IMG/VR virus record: IMGVR_UViG_3300012950_000003
Location: 1 to 60,067 of that record
Direction: 5' to 3' (one strand)
DNA length: 60,067 nt
Source of the DNA: a virus
Shown here one piece after another: positions 24,302 to 31,940 of this stretch (position 1 is its first letter; the number at the start of each line of letters is the position of its first letter). A program made the translations under genes and the position numbers. The notes below the pieces were generated by a model. The model had not been told where the DNA came from and searched no databases. It saw only the letters and a program-made list of their open reading frames with translations.

Positions 24302-24447
24302 TATTTGGCCTCCTTTTTGGCTTGGGCTTCGGCATAAACTCTAGCCCGGATTTTGCTAATTCGTCTACTGGCTTCGGCGAATGCTTCTCGTACACCGCCC
24401 ACCGATTTGGGGTACCGTTTGACCGTTACTCGTTGGGTTCTATTCAT
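24301..24447 (-). CDS. Small basic early protein (48 residues)
   Basis: The frame encodes a basic helical peptide (MNRTQRVTVKRYPKSVGG to AEAQAKKEAK). Its final codons form AAGGAGGCCAAATAATG, the start signal for the next gene, and its own start overlaps the 24440-24679 gene by eight bases. No family is recognised; the charge suggests nucleic-acid contact. Confidence 0.55.
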   Translation of the reverse strand: MNRTQRVTVKRYPKSVGGVREAFAEASRRISKIRARVYAEAQAKKEAK

Positions 24448-24679
24448 TGTTTGATCTCCCCAAAAATTGCTGGTTGTAAACTCTATCTGGCACTGATATG
24501 GTTACCGTTTCCAGTTCCAATATTAGTTGGCCTAACTTGGTGGTTCGGCAATAATCGCCGAGCGTTTCCGTCACTAACTGGCGTGACCTTAAATTTTGGT
24601 AGGCTTGACCGCTGGCTAAAGTGGAAGTCAACTGACCCGTCTCCAAAATTCGTCTTTCTTCTGGGCTTAAACTGTTCAT
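24440..24679 (-). CDS. First gene of the minus-strand early operon, hypothetical
   Basis: The 79-residue product starts MNSLSPEERRILETGQLTST and contains a helix pair. It is the promoter-proximal gene, 28 bases after the predicted start from P1. GGAGACA is visible upstream of the ATG. No family is recognised. Confidence 0.65.
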   Translation of the reverse strand: MNSLSPEERRILETGQLTSTLASGQAYQNLRSRQLVTETLGDYCRTTKLGQLILELETVTISVPDRVYNQQFLGRSNNE

Positions 24680-24713
24680 CTATCCTGTCTCCATCTCTTT
24701 TTATTATGCTTGT

Positions 24714-24742
24714 ATTATAACTGAATATAACATCAAAAACAA
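24714..24742 (-). promoter_or_regulatory. Early promoter P1 (TTGTTT-N17-TATAAT)
   Basis: On the minus strand the -35 TTGTTT (24737-24742) and the -10 TATAAT (24714-24719) are 17 bases apart. The spacer end GTTATATTCAGT matches P2 at 18315-18343 except for one base. Transcription would begin about base 24707 and feed the early operon. Confidence 0.85.
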
Positions 24743-24803
24743 GGAAAAACATAATAAAAGTAAGGAAAAACCTAAGAAAAGTGATGTTTTTTGTGAGGAA
24801 AGT
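24741..24803. repeat. 21-bp phased operator-like array between P1 and the repressor gene
   Basis: The unit AAGGAAAAACATAATAAAAG plus T (24741-24761) is repeated with changes at 24762-24782, and AAAGTGATGTTTTT recurs at 24778 and 24799, also 21 bases apart. The array spans the gap between the two divergent promoters and shares its core with the repeats upstream of P2. Confidence 0.8.
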
Positions 24804-24814
24804 GATGTTTTTCT

Positions 24815-24844
24815 TTGACTTTCGGTAGGGTTTGAAAGTACAAT
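24815..24844 (+). promoter_or_regulatory. Promoter of the repressor-like gene
   Basis: TTGACT (24815-24820), an 18-base spacer and TACAAT (24839-24844) lie directly before the plus-strand HTH gene. The -35 adjoins the end of the 21-bp-phased array, as expected for autoregulation. Confidence 0.7.
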
Positions 24845-24867
24845 ATAAGCAAAGTTAAAAATGGGGG

Positions 24868-25197
24868 ATGATGATGAAAATGGTGCGTTTTCGATCCGAC
24901 CGTTTACGTGGATATGTTGAACACGGCTGGATGAAAGAATTGTCGGGGAAGATGGGAATTGCTAGGAGTCAGTTGATGCACCGCTTGAGCGGAGAGACTC
25001 GTTGGCAGATTTCTGAACTCAACCCGGTTTTGAAAGGCATTAACGAGTTACGACAGAAATATTTTGGCGATGGCGTTTCTTTGGTAGATATTGATGAGAT
25101 CTTGGAATTTAGAGAGGTGCCGATGGAGGCTGTCCAAATATCGTTGCCGCAGATAGCCGAACCCGTAGGTTCGGATACTAACCCCGGTGAGGCTTAA
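24868..25197 (+). CDS. HTH (XRE-like) transcriptional regulator, early control protein
   Basis: The 109-residue product has a helix-turn-helix around residues 20-50: LSGKMGIARSQLMHRLSGET, which resembles the XRE/Cro layout (helix, turn 'GIARSQ', recognition helix). It is divergently oriented to the early operon and flanked by phased repeats, so it likely binds them and controls both directions. ATG codons at 24868, 24871 and 24874 compete; the preceding ATGGGGGATG offers a weak ribosome site. No integrase is present, so it is a lytic-cycle switch rather than a prophage repressor, by inference. Confidence 0.65.
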   Translation: MMMKMVRFRSDRLRGYVEHGWMKELSGKMGIARSQLMHRLSGETRWQISELNPVLKGINELRQKYFGDGVSLVDIDEILEFREVPMEAVQISLPQIAEPVGSDTNPGEA

Positions 25198-25240
25198 AGA
25201 GTTGGACCGGGCGGGTTATGTAATTAGAAGCATGAAAAAA

Positions 25241-25263
25241 GCCCGAACAGTATGGGTTCGGGC
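25241..25263 (-). terminator. Minus-oriented terminator upstream of the early region
   Basis: GCCCGAAC (25241-25248) pairs perfectly with GTTCGGGC (25256-25263). Read on the minus strand it is followed by six T residues, so it would block transcription entering the control region from the right. Confidence 0.7.
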
Positions 25264-25277
25264 CAAAAGGATGGATA

Positions 25278-28187
25278 GTGAATTATACCACATTTCCTGA
25301 TTCTGGACAAGCAGTCCAAGCCATCAAAGAGACGGTGGACTTGACAGAACTGGTATCCAGAGATGAAACCCTAACTAATAATTTCGGTGCACATGCCAGC
25401 AAACATGCTTCCAAAAATGGGAAGTGTTTGCATATCACGCCGGAGAAACAGCTTTGGCAATGCTTCTCCTGTGGGAAAGGTGGCGACATCTTTTCATGGG
25501 TGATGGATCGTGACGGTTGTGAATTTCCGCAAGCTGTCGACTGGATCTGCCAAACCTACAATCTAGCCCACCCCACCCTCGACTCGGAACAGTGGGAACA
25601 GCAAAAGATGGCTCGGCAAGAAGCCGACCTGATCCGGCCCATTACCAAGCAGGCTTGCCAGTGGTATCACTCCCAACTGAAACCGATGCCGCATTTGATC
25701 TATTTGCAACAACGGGGTTTGAAACAGGAAACTATTGACGGCTTATTGATCGGTTACGCTCCGGACCGGAGCAATGGTCTCTACAGCCATCTGCAACAGA
25801 AATTTGGTTATACCGATGACCTGTTGCTCAAGACCGGCCTGTTTTACCGCAATGATAACGGCAAGCCGACCGACCGTTATCGGGATCGCTACATCTTCCC
25901 TTATTGGCAAGCCGACCAGATCCTGTTCTCTATCGGGCGTAGCACCCAAGATGATGAGCCGGACAAGAAATACATTAAGCACCTGACTAATAGTGAACGC
26001 TACCCGTTCGTCAGTGCCAGTGCTGTCCAGAACACCATTTATGGTACTGACTCAATCAAAGACGCTAACCAGCTAATTATCACCGAAGGTATCGTCGACG
26101 CTATTTTGGGTATCCAAGCCGGCTATTCGATCCTATCACCGGTTACTGTCCGTTTCAGCCAGAATCAAGTCCAGCAATTGGTTAAGTTGGCCGAAGGCGC
26201 ATCCACCGTCTATATCATCAACGATAACGAGGAATCGGATGTTGGTCTCAAAGGTGCCTTAGCCACGGCCGAAGCTCTGCATCGGCAGGGCAAAGATGTG
26301 CGGTTGGTGACTTTACCTCGCGACAGCCATCAAGAGAAAGTGGATCTAGCCGATTTCCTGCAAAGCGAGAAAAATTTAGAGCCGATACTGAAAACAGCAC
26401 CCGGTTACCTGAACTTCAAGATCCGCCAACTCCACCAGTTCGATGGGGCTGAACGGCAACGGTTATTGAAACAGACAGCCCAACTGATGTCCCGACTACC
26501 CTCTTTTGAACAGGAACCTTATATTCAACAGGTTGTTGATGAAAATCTGATGGCCAAACGGCCTTTCCAAGCCTTGTTGAAACAGGTAGTGGTGGAGGAG
26601 AAACAAGAACAGGCCCAAGAACGGGAACAGGAAGCTCGTCGCAATATGGGCCATGTTGAGTTCTTGCGTTGGCAAGTAAATGAAATCCGCCTTAACGAAG
26701 ACAAGCTGAAAGATTTCATGGTCAAACGTAGCGTTAGCGGCCTGATCCTAGAGGACATGAAACAAGTGGGTCAATTACACCTGACCGAGGAGGGCGGTCA
26801 ATACTGGTTCAATAAGGAGAACAATAAGCTCTACGAAATCCAGCAGGATTCAGTTGAGTTCCGAACTCTCCTCGATAAGCGGTACGACATCAATGCCAGC
26901 GAACGGGAATACGATTTCGTCTTTCAAGCGGTGCAAGCCCAAACTCGAGCCCACGGCCTAAAAACCGAGGTTCACCGTTTGAGCCATTTCCTAGAAGGTA
27001 AAGGACTCTACATTCACAACCAAGACAACCAGATCTACTATTTGGACGGTGAAAAGGTGGAATTGGTGCCTAACGGTACGGATGGGGTCTTGTTCTTGAG
27101 TAAACAAGGTCATCAACCTTTTACTTATCGGCCCAATACACCAACCCAATATATGAAGCCGATGCTGGTCGAGAATATCAATTTCGATGAACACGGCTCC
27201 AACTTGGAAGTCTTCGACCAGCGACTGGTATTCGAGATCTGGCTCAAATCCTTGTTCTTCGGTAACTTGCAGAAAACCAAACCGATCCAATGTTTTATCG
27301 GCGAGAAAGGTAGCGGTAAAAGCTACTGCCAGAAACGGGTCGGCATGTTCCTGTTCGGTGAACATTTTTACGTTGACATCTTGGATAAAAACCGAGAGGA
27401 CGCCTTTATTGCTACTGTCACCAATAACGCTTTCTGCGCCTTCGATAACGCCGACGATCATATCGGTTGGCTACCTACCCGATTGGCCCAGATAGCTACT
27501 GGCGGTCAAATCACCTTGCGTAAATACTATACCGAGAATCAAGAATCCGTTTATCATCCCAAATGTTTTGTCAGCATCAACGCCCGTACGCCTAACTTCA
27601 AACGTGACGATGTGATGGACAGGTTGTTGCCGTTCAAAGTCAAACGGTTCCAGAGCTTTATAGCTGAAAACCGACTCACCCCTCAACTGCTGGAAGCCCG
27701 CGACCTGATCTGGAGCGACCTGATCGACCAGCTGAACCCGATAGTCAATTACCTGCTACACGATGATGAGGCAACCCTTGATACCAATTTCCGACTAGCT
27801 GATTTTGCTCAGTTCGGCTGGAAAGCGATGCGGTCTCAAAAGCAGTCAGCGGATCAACGCCAAGAAATGGGTGACTACTGGCTGGAAATTCTAGACAAAT
27901 TAAGTCAAGCCCAATCGGAAGAACTGCTAGTCGAACATCCCATATTCATGTGCTTGGAACAGTGGATGGAAAATGAAGATAATCACCGTAAACAGGTATA
28001 CTCCAGCCAACTATTCCAAGAATTGGCCGAGATATCCGAAAGCTATAGCCTCGGCCTACCCTACCGAAATGCCGCCACCTTCGGGCGCCAGTTAGTTCAA
28101 ATCCGTAATAATCTAGAACAATATTATTCGATTCGAGTTGCCAAAAACAATAACAAGACCTGTTACTCTTTTTCCGTTTTGCCCTAA
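25278..28187 (+). CDS. Primase-helicase (DnaG-type zinc/TOPRIM plus P-loop ATPase)
   Basis: The 969-residue protein starts at GTG with AGG upstream. Residues 39-70 form a CHC2-like zinc finger (Cys50, Cys62, Cys65 in WQCFSCGKGGD), with the first ligand pair replaced by a His-rich stretch (HASKHASKNGK). A TOPRIM domain follows (ITEGIVDAI about 268-276; IINDNEESD about 313-321). The carboxyl half has Walker A GEKGSGKS (675-682), a Walker B-like AFDNADD and a later NAR motif (SINARTPN), as in D5/DUF5906-type phage helicases. It should prime and unwind at the origin, whose iterons overlap its stop codon. No polymerase gene accompanies it. Confidence 0.9.
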   Translation: MNYTTFPDSGQAVQAIKETVDLTELVSRDETLTNNFGAHASKHASKNGKCLHITPEKQLWQCFSCGKGGDIFSWVMDRDGCEFPQAVDWICQTYNLAHPTLDSEQWEQQKMARQEADLIRPITKQACQWYHSQLKPMPHLIYLQQRGLKQETIDGLLIGYAPDRSNGLYSHLQQKFGYTDDLLLKTGLFYRNDNGKPTDRYRDRYIFPYWQADQILFSIGRSTQDDEPDKKYIKHLTNSERYPFVSASAVQNTIYGTDSIKDANQLIITEGIVDAILGIQAGYSILSPVTVRFSQNQVQQLVKLAEGASTVYIINDNEESDVGLKGALATAEALHRQGKDVRLVTLPRDSHQEKVDLADFLQSEKNLEPILKTAPGYLNFKIRQLHQFDGAERQRLLKQTAQLMSRLPSFEQEPYIQQVVDENLMAKRPFQALLKQVVVEEKQEQAQEREQEARRNMGHVEFLRWQVNEIRLNEDKLKDFMVKRSVSGLILEDMKQVGQLHLTEEGGQYWFNKENNKLYEIQQDSVEFRTLLDKRYDINASEREYDFVFQAVQAQTRAHGLKTEVHRLSHFLEGKGLYIHNQDNQIYYLDGEKVELVPNGTDGVLFLSKQGHQPFTYRPNTPTQYMKPMLVENINFDEHGSNLEVFDQRLVFEIWLKSLFFGNLQKTKPIQCFIGEKGSGKSYCQKRVGMFLFGEHFYVDILDKNREDAFIATVTNNAFCAFDNADDHIGWLPTRLAQIATGGQITLRKYYTENQESVYHPKCFVSINARTPNFKRDDVMDRLLPFKVKRFQSFIAENRLTPQLLEARDLIWSDLIDQLNPIVNYLLHDDEATLDTNFRLADFAQFGWKAMRSQKQSADQRQEMGDYWLEILDKLSQAQSEELLVEHPIFMCLEQWMENEDNHRKQVYSSQLFQELAEISESYSLGLPYRNAATFGRQLVQIRNNLEQYYSIRVAKNNNKTCYSFSVLP

Positions 28188-28497
28188 CCTGCCCTAACCT
28201 GCCCTAACTATGTTAGGGCATCATTCACCCTTAGCCCAAACCCTTGCTACCACTTAATCCGACGGGGCAACAAGATGGGGTTAAGTTAGGGCAAATTAGG
28301 GCAAACAGGGCAAAAACGGAATCTGTAACTTTTACTACAGAAAAAGTTTTATTGAAATGAAATAAAACTTTTATTTTACTGGAGCTGTATGGTACCCTAC
28401 TTACCCTGTTTGCCCTACCCTAGAGCAAGAAAGCCTGTCATATCAAGGGGTCAGCAATTATTTTAGCTTAGGGCAAATTAGGGCATCGTAGGGCAAG
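28181..28497. repeat. Iteron array: multiple 10-bp-phased TTAGGGC repeats, probable replication origin
   Basis: Copies of a 10-bp unit containing TTAGGGC (or GCCCTAA) come in tandem blocks: three at 28181-28210, three at 28286-28315, three inverted around 28391-28420 and three at 28468-28497. GCCCTAAC-TAT-GTTAGGGC (28201-28219) is a perfect inverted pair. An AT-rich segment (28320-28380) lies in the middle. The array follows the primase-helicase gene, overlapping its stop codon. This is the classic arrangement of an initiator-bound origin; the role is inferred. There is no gene in 28188-28592. Confidence 0.75.
28342..28372. other. Perfect 12-bp AT-rich hairpin inside the iteron region
   Basis: AAAAGTTTTATT (28342-28353) and AATAAAACTTTT (28361-28372) form a perfect inverted repeat with a seven-base loop. 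It may be the unwinding or priming element of the origin, or a weak terminator after the primase gene. Confidence 0.7.
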
Positions 28498-28592
28498 TCG
28501 AAAATTCGGCAGTTATTTTGTCGATAATGATGAAAAAGGCAAGCAAGAAATCCGCAACCATTAAATTTTGGGCGGCAAAAGGGAGGGTTGAG

Positions 28593-28898
28593 ATGGCTAC
28601 ACCTCGAGATAAGGATGTTCTGGTGGTGAATGCTAAGGATCAATTATTGATACAGGTGAAGTATTCTGCTATCCCAGCCCTTATCGTAGCTTCAGACGGG
28701 TTGAGAATCCACGGCTTCCCGACCAAGAAGTACCCGCAAGGCCGAATCCCTTATTTAGCAGTAACCGATGTTCTGGAGTGGCACCGAAACGAATTGCCGC
28801 ACACTATTAATCCGAAGGAATGTCAGGAACGGGAAGAAGTGATCTTAGCTCTAGAAAAGACTTTAGCTAAACATCAGGCCAATGAAGAAGGAATTTGA
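28593..28898 (+). CDS. Hypothetical protein after the origin
   Basis: The ATG at 28593 has GGGAGG six bases upstream; the longer reading from a TTG at 28518 is less likely. The 101-residue product opens MATPRDKDVLVVNAKDQLLI with a beta-rich core (LIVASDGLRIHGFPTKKY) and a carboxyl helix of Glu/Lys. No family is recognised. It overlaps the next small gene by 17 bases. Confidence 0.6.
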   Translation: MATPRDKDVLVVNAKDQLLIQVKYSAIPALIVASDGLRIHGFPTKKYPQGRIPYLAVTDVLEWHRNELPHTINPKECQEREEVILALEKTLAKHQANEEGI

Positions 28899-29007
28899 CA
28901 GTTTCTTCATCTGGGTTTGGGGTTTCTTAATAGGCACCTTGCTCCTGTTTGTGGCCGGAGTTATCTGGGGGATATATGCTTTTATTCTGTTTTGGATGGC
29001 AACTTGA
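28882..29007 (+). CDS. Small membrane protein (41 residues)
   Basis: The frame starts MKKEFDSFFIWVWGF and is dominated by hydrophobic helix(es) rich in Trp, Phe, Leu and Gly (residues 8-39). It overlaps the end of the previous gene and its stop overlaps the TTG start of the next gene, so it is likely translated in series. Function unknown. Confidence 0.5.
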   Translation: MKKEFDSFFIWVWGFLIGTLLLFVAGVIWGIYAFILFWMAT

Positions 29008-29534
29008 AGATAGATAAACCCAAGTCTCCAAAGAAGACCAACCAAAAGGTATGGCTGACGGTGGAGCAATCAGCCGAAAAAGTGGAACGGAGTCCGAATA
29101 CTATTCGCAATTGGATTAACCAGTCCAACAAAGGACTGGTTAAGAACCGCTTGCTGTTACGCAAAGCCTGGCGCGACAAAAACCAGACCAATTGCCGAAA
29201 AAAGACATGGCTGATTGAGGAGCAGTCTTTAATAGATCGCAATCAGAATTCGGTTAGGATGCGGAAGTATGTCAAGCCACAAAAGATTCATCGGCAAGAT
29301 TTGGTTCGTAAAGGAATGCCCAAAAGCATTCGCTATGAAAGCGGCGATAGCCCGCAACGAGTAGAGGCTGACAGGCGAAAATGGGTCGATGAATGGGTGG
29401 CAGAAGGTAAGAGTTTAGACCGTATTCTAAGGGTCTTCAACCCGTATCTCCACCCAGAAATCTCGGGGTACTATTCCCAATCCATTAAGCAAAAATTTTA
29501 TCAGGAGAGGGCCAAACATGATTCTCAAGAATAA
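29004..29534 (+). CDS. Paralogous HTH DNA-binding protein A
   Basis: A TTG start at 29004, just at the stop of the preceding gene, gives 176 residues. Residues about 16-35 form an excisionase/MerR-like helix-turn-helix (WLTVEQSAEKVERSPNTIRN), and a second copy-like block (WLIEEQSLIDRNQNSV) follows. The carboxyl part KSIRYESGD...WVAEGKSLDRILRVF is clearly related to that of the 29909 protein, so these two are paralogues. They may be regulators or origin-binding proteins, since they lie next to the iterons. The function is inferred. Confidence 0.6.
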   Translation: MKIDKPKSPKKTNQKVWLTVEQSAEKVERSPNTIRNWINQSNKGLVKNRLLLRKAWRDKNQTNCRKKTWLIEEQSLIDRNQNSVRMRKYVKPQKIHRQDLVRKGMPKSIRYESGDSPQRVEADRRKWVDEWVAEGKSLDRILRVFNPYLHPEISGYYSQSIKQKFYQERAKHDSQE

Positions 29535-29901
29535 GGCCGCTAGCCGGTTACGAGATATTATCATAGAGTTGGATCGGATAAGTTTAGAGCAGGAACGTTT
29601 AGCGGGAGAGATAGGAGCGTTTTTAGCCTCCTACCAAGAACGGACGTGGGACAAGGAGTGTCAAGGTTGTGGGATAGGGTTCAAGACGGATGATCAGAGG
29701 CGGAAGTATTGTCAGCCTCAGTGTGGGCGGGCTTCCCGCGACAAGGTTTATCTTCAGAAAGTTAAGGAAGATCCACAGAAAAATGCCCGACGGAAAAAAC
29801 AGAATGCTATCGCGGCTAGAAAGTATCGAGACTCTAAGAAAAGGAAGGAGGCCGAAGCGGGATCAGCCAAGAATGTCAAGATAGCCTCACCGCTTTTTTA
29901 A
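29518..29901 (+). CDS. Small zinc-ribbon protein
   Basis: The 127-residue product has a helical amino part (residues 8-40) and a zinc ribbon with Cys48, Cys51, Cys65 and Cys69 in CQGCGIGF and YCQPQCG. The carboxyl third is Lys/Arg-rich, with repeats of RKKQNAIAARKYRDSKKRKE. This is the build of a nucleic-acid-binding protein, but no named family is clear. It overlaps the paralogue A gene by 17 bases. Confidence 0.65.
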   Translation: MILKNKAASRLRDIIIELDRISLEQERLAGEIGAFLASYQERTWDKECQGCGIGFKTDDQRRKYCQPQCGRASRDKVYLQKVKEDPQKNARRKKQNAIAARKYRDSKKRKEAEAGSAKNVKIASPLF

Positions 29902-29908
29902 TGCCCTG

Positions 29909-30379
29909 ATGCAGAAGCGTTGGATCACAGTCAAGGAAGCCGCCCTCCGAATACAACGCAGTCATCAGACTGTTTACCGCCTGATCTATAAATCCGAACT
30001 GGGCCAACTTGATCCGCCTTTAGAAACCCTGCGAATCGAGTCTGGGGTGGGGCGCCGCTGGATGGTAGAGGAGTCTTCCCTGGGAGGGCTATCGCCGCCA
30101 TGGTCGAACTATATCAAAGACAACCTGCTAGTCAATGGGGGCCAACGCAAGGACGGTCTAACTGTCAAGAACAAGAAAAGCATCCGCTACGACGGCAACG
30201 ACACGGAGGCCAAAGTGTTGTCTGACAGAAAGAAATGGGTTAAGGGCTGGATCGCTGAAGGAAAAACGCTCCGCCGCGTACTGTCAGTTTTCGATAGCTC
30301 CCTCCACCCTGAAATAGAACAGATCTATTGGCAGTTGGTAGAGGAGTCAGAGGCGGATGATCCAAGAATATCAAGATAA
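29909..30379 (+). CDS. Paralogous HTH DNA-binding protein B
   Basis: The 156-residue product begins with WITVKEAALRIQRSHQTVYR, an excisionase-type helix-turn-helix, followed by RRWMVEESSL. Its carboxyl part (KSIRYDGNDTEAKVLSDRKK, then WIAEGKTLRRVLSVFDSSLH) matches paralogue A at 29004-29534 throughout. Duplication and divergence are evident. Proximity to the probable origin suggests DNA binding there or at phage promoters. Confidence 0.6.
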   Translation: MQKRWITVKEAALRIQRSHQTVYRLIYKSELGQLDPPLETLRIESGVGRRWMVEESSLGGLSPPWSNYIKDNLLVNGGQRKDGLTVKNKKSIRYDGNDTEAKVLSDRKKWVKGWIAEGKTLRRVLSVFDSSLHPEIEQIYWQLVEESEADDPRISR

Positions 30380-30599
30380 CCTATTTGTGATAACGACAGT
30401 AAAGGAGGTCTTCCATTTAGAGGGAGCTCGTCACCGGGTACAGATTTTCCGGCAGATGGGAGAGTTCGAGTATTTGTCGCTGGAGCCTCGATTTAGGGCT
30501 AGTCGTTGTGCTACCGTGGTAGTAGGGGAAACCCAAAATGAAGCTATACAGAAAGCCAAAGATTACCTGAATGGACAATTAGGTATACCGGGGTTCTGA
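30357..30599 (+). CDS. Hypothetical protein
   Basis: The 80-residue product is a compact alpha/beta polypeptide (VKEVFHLEGARHRVQIFRQM; ATVVVGETQNEAIQKAKDYL). No family is recognised. It overlaps the paralogue B gene by 23 bases and ends just before the next gene. Confidence 0.55.
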   Translation: MIQEYQDNLFVITTVKEVFHLEGARHRVQIFRQMGEFEYLSLEPRFRASRCATVVVGETQNEAIQKAKDYLNGQLGIPGF

Positions 30600-30622
30600 G
30601 ATTGAAACCCAGAACAAGGAAT

Positions 30623-30916
30623 ATGAAGTTCAAATGGCCCAAATTTAACATGGATATAGAAGAAACGGTAACGGCAATATTGCACGCCCAGACCGGCGAT
30701 ATCGTGGCGACGGTTATGAACGAAGTGGCTGGTAGTAACATGGCCCTAGAAATTAAGGAGATGATAACAGAAGAACTAGAACCCCTGATAAAATCAATGG
30801 CCAAGCAAGTTATTAGCGAATATATGGATCAGGTTAAAGACGAATTGATTGAAATGGCTTCCAAACGCTTGATAGAATTATTAGCCGATAGGTTGTTAGG
30901 AAAAGATGAGGCGTAA
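30623..30916 (+). CDS. Hypothetical protein
   Basis: From the ATG at 30623 (AAGGA just upstream) the product has 97 residues; a TTG at 30602 would add seven. It is a long helical, acidic polypeptide with MALEIKEMITEELEPLIKSM, perhaps a coiled coil. It overlaps the lysozyme gene by 11 bases. No family is recognised. Confidence 0.5.
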   Translation: MKFKWPKFNMDIEETVTAILHAQTGDIVATVMNEVAGSNMALEIKEMITEELEPLIKSMAKQVISEYMDQVKDELIEMASKRLIELLADRLLGKDEA

Positions 30917-31535
30917 AGTTATGATACCAGAACAGGTAATGGCGATTATCGAGGAAACAGTGCAAACCGAAGGCGGTTTTGTGAATGACCCGCTGGATGC
31001 CGGAGGAGCAACTAATTTCGGCATCACTCAAAAGACCTTTTCCGACTTTATAGGTAGATCAGCCACTACTGCCGAGATAGAGAATATGGCTTTAGAGGCG
31101 GCGGTCGAGATCTATTACGAGAACTTCTGGAAGAAGAACAAGGTGGAGCGTTTGCCAGAACCGTTGCAACATCACCAATTTGATGCCATCGTTCAACATG
31201 GGCCAAGAAACGCCGGTCGAATCGTACAACAGTCAGCCGTCAACCGTCGCCGATTAGAACCGGAGGAGGTGGATGGCATTGTAGGCCGTGGCACTTTGGC
31301 CGCTATTCAGCCCTTGACCTTAACCCATGTCTTAATTGAACGGGTAATGTTTTATGCCAACCTAGTCTTTGACGGCTCTAGCTATTTGAAACGAAATAGT
31401 CAGGTACGCTTCTTGGTAGGCTGGATGACTCGCGCTTTTGATTTTATTCGTCGGGATGAACGGGCTAAGGTTTTAGCCGAGATCGAGGCCGAAGCTAAAG
31501 CCAAGGCCGAGGAAGAAGCGCAACAGGAGGAATAG
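30906..31535 (+). CDS. Endolysin: GH108-type N-acetylmuramidase
   Basis: The 209-residue product has the GH108 signature TEGGFVNDPLDAGGATNFGI (residues 21-40), with catalytic Glu22 in EGG. A peptidoglycan-binding-like carboxyl domain of the type found with GH108 follows (about 95-165, GRIVQQSAVNRR...VDGIVGRGT). The final ~25 residues are an Ala/Glu-rich helix. It cuts the glycan backbone of peptidoglycan. It is not next to the holin candidates at 13106-13767, but lies between the origin region and the small terminase. ATG codons at 30906 and 30921 compete. Confidence 0.85.
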   Translation: MRRKVMIPEQVMAIIEETVQTEGGFVNDPLDAGGATNFGITQKTFSDFIGRSATTAEIENMALEAAVEIYYENFWKKNKVERLPEPLQHHQFDAIVQHGPRNAGRIVQQSAVNRRRLEPEEVDGIVGRGTLAAIQPLTLTHVLIERVMFYANLVFDGSSYLKRNSQVRFLVGWMTRAFDFIRRDERAKVLAEIEAEAKAKAEEEAQQEE

Positions 31536-31940
31536 ATGAAGAAACCAAGGAGGCGTCGCAAGAAGAATCGGTCTGCCCACCGCCATACGATTGATTCCTT
31601 AGGGGATAATGAGGAACGTCAATCACAGCCTGACTTTTCGCCAGGAAAAGGCCCGATGAGTGTGACCTCCGTCATCATCAACGATGACGGAACTACTAGC
31701 GTCTCAGAACAGCCGGATGTAGATCATGATTTGTGGTGGCAGGCCAAGGGTCTAGCCACCCAACACTTTGAAGATTTCTATGTCAATCAGGTAAAACGGG
31801 ATCATGGCGTGATTGTCAACCCGGCATCTAACAAAGACGGGATTTATGTGGACCCTAAACTTAACAAGTGGATGGATCATTGCGAACAGTGGATGGCCGA
31901 AAGATGGATGGCTGAGTACCAGAAGCTGATAAATGCCTAA
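31536..31940 (+). CDS. Hypothetical protein
   Basis: The 134-residue product begins with a very basic stretch (MKKPRRRRKKNRSAHR), then a low-complexity linker and a folded, Trp-rich carboxyl half (HDLWWQAKGLATQHFEDFYV; KWMDHCEQWMAERWMAEYQK). GGAGG precedes the ATG and the start abuts the endolysin stop. No family is recognised; the basic start suggests nucleic-acid contact. Confidence 0.55.
   Translation: MKKPRRRRKKNRSAHRHTIDSLGDNEERQSQPDFSPGKGPMSVTSVIINDDGTTSVSEQPDVDHDLWWQAKGLATQHFEDFYVNQVKRDHGVIVNPASNKDGIYVDPKLNKWMDHCEQWMAERWMAEYQKLINA

Noticed and set aside
24322-24720. 132-residue plus-strand open frame
   Set aside because: It is antisense to three early genes with good ribosome sites and would have no promoter or Shine-Dalgarno.
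24868-25197. Prophage CI-type repressor and lysogeny
   Set aside because: There is an HTH protein, but no integrase, excision gene or attachment site was found in the window.
28181-28497. Telomere-like reading of the TTAGGGC repeats
   Set aside because: The repeats are internal, in both orientations and 10-bp phased, which fits iterons and not a telomere.
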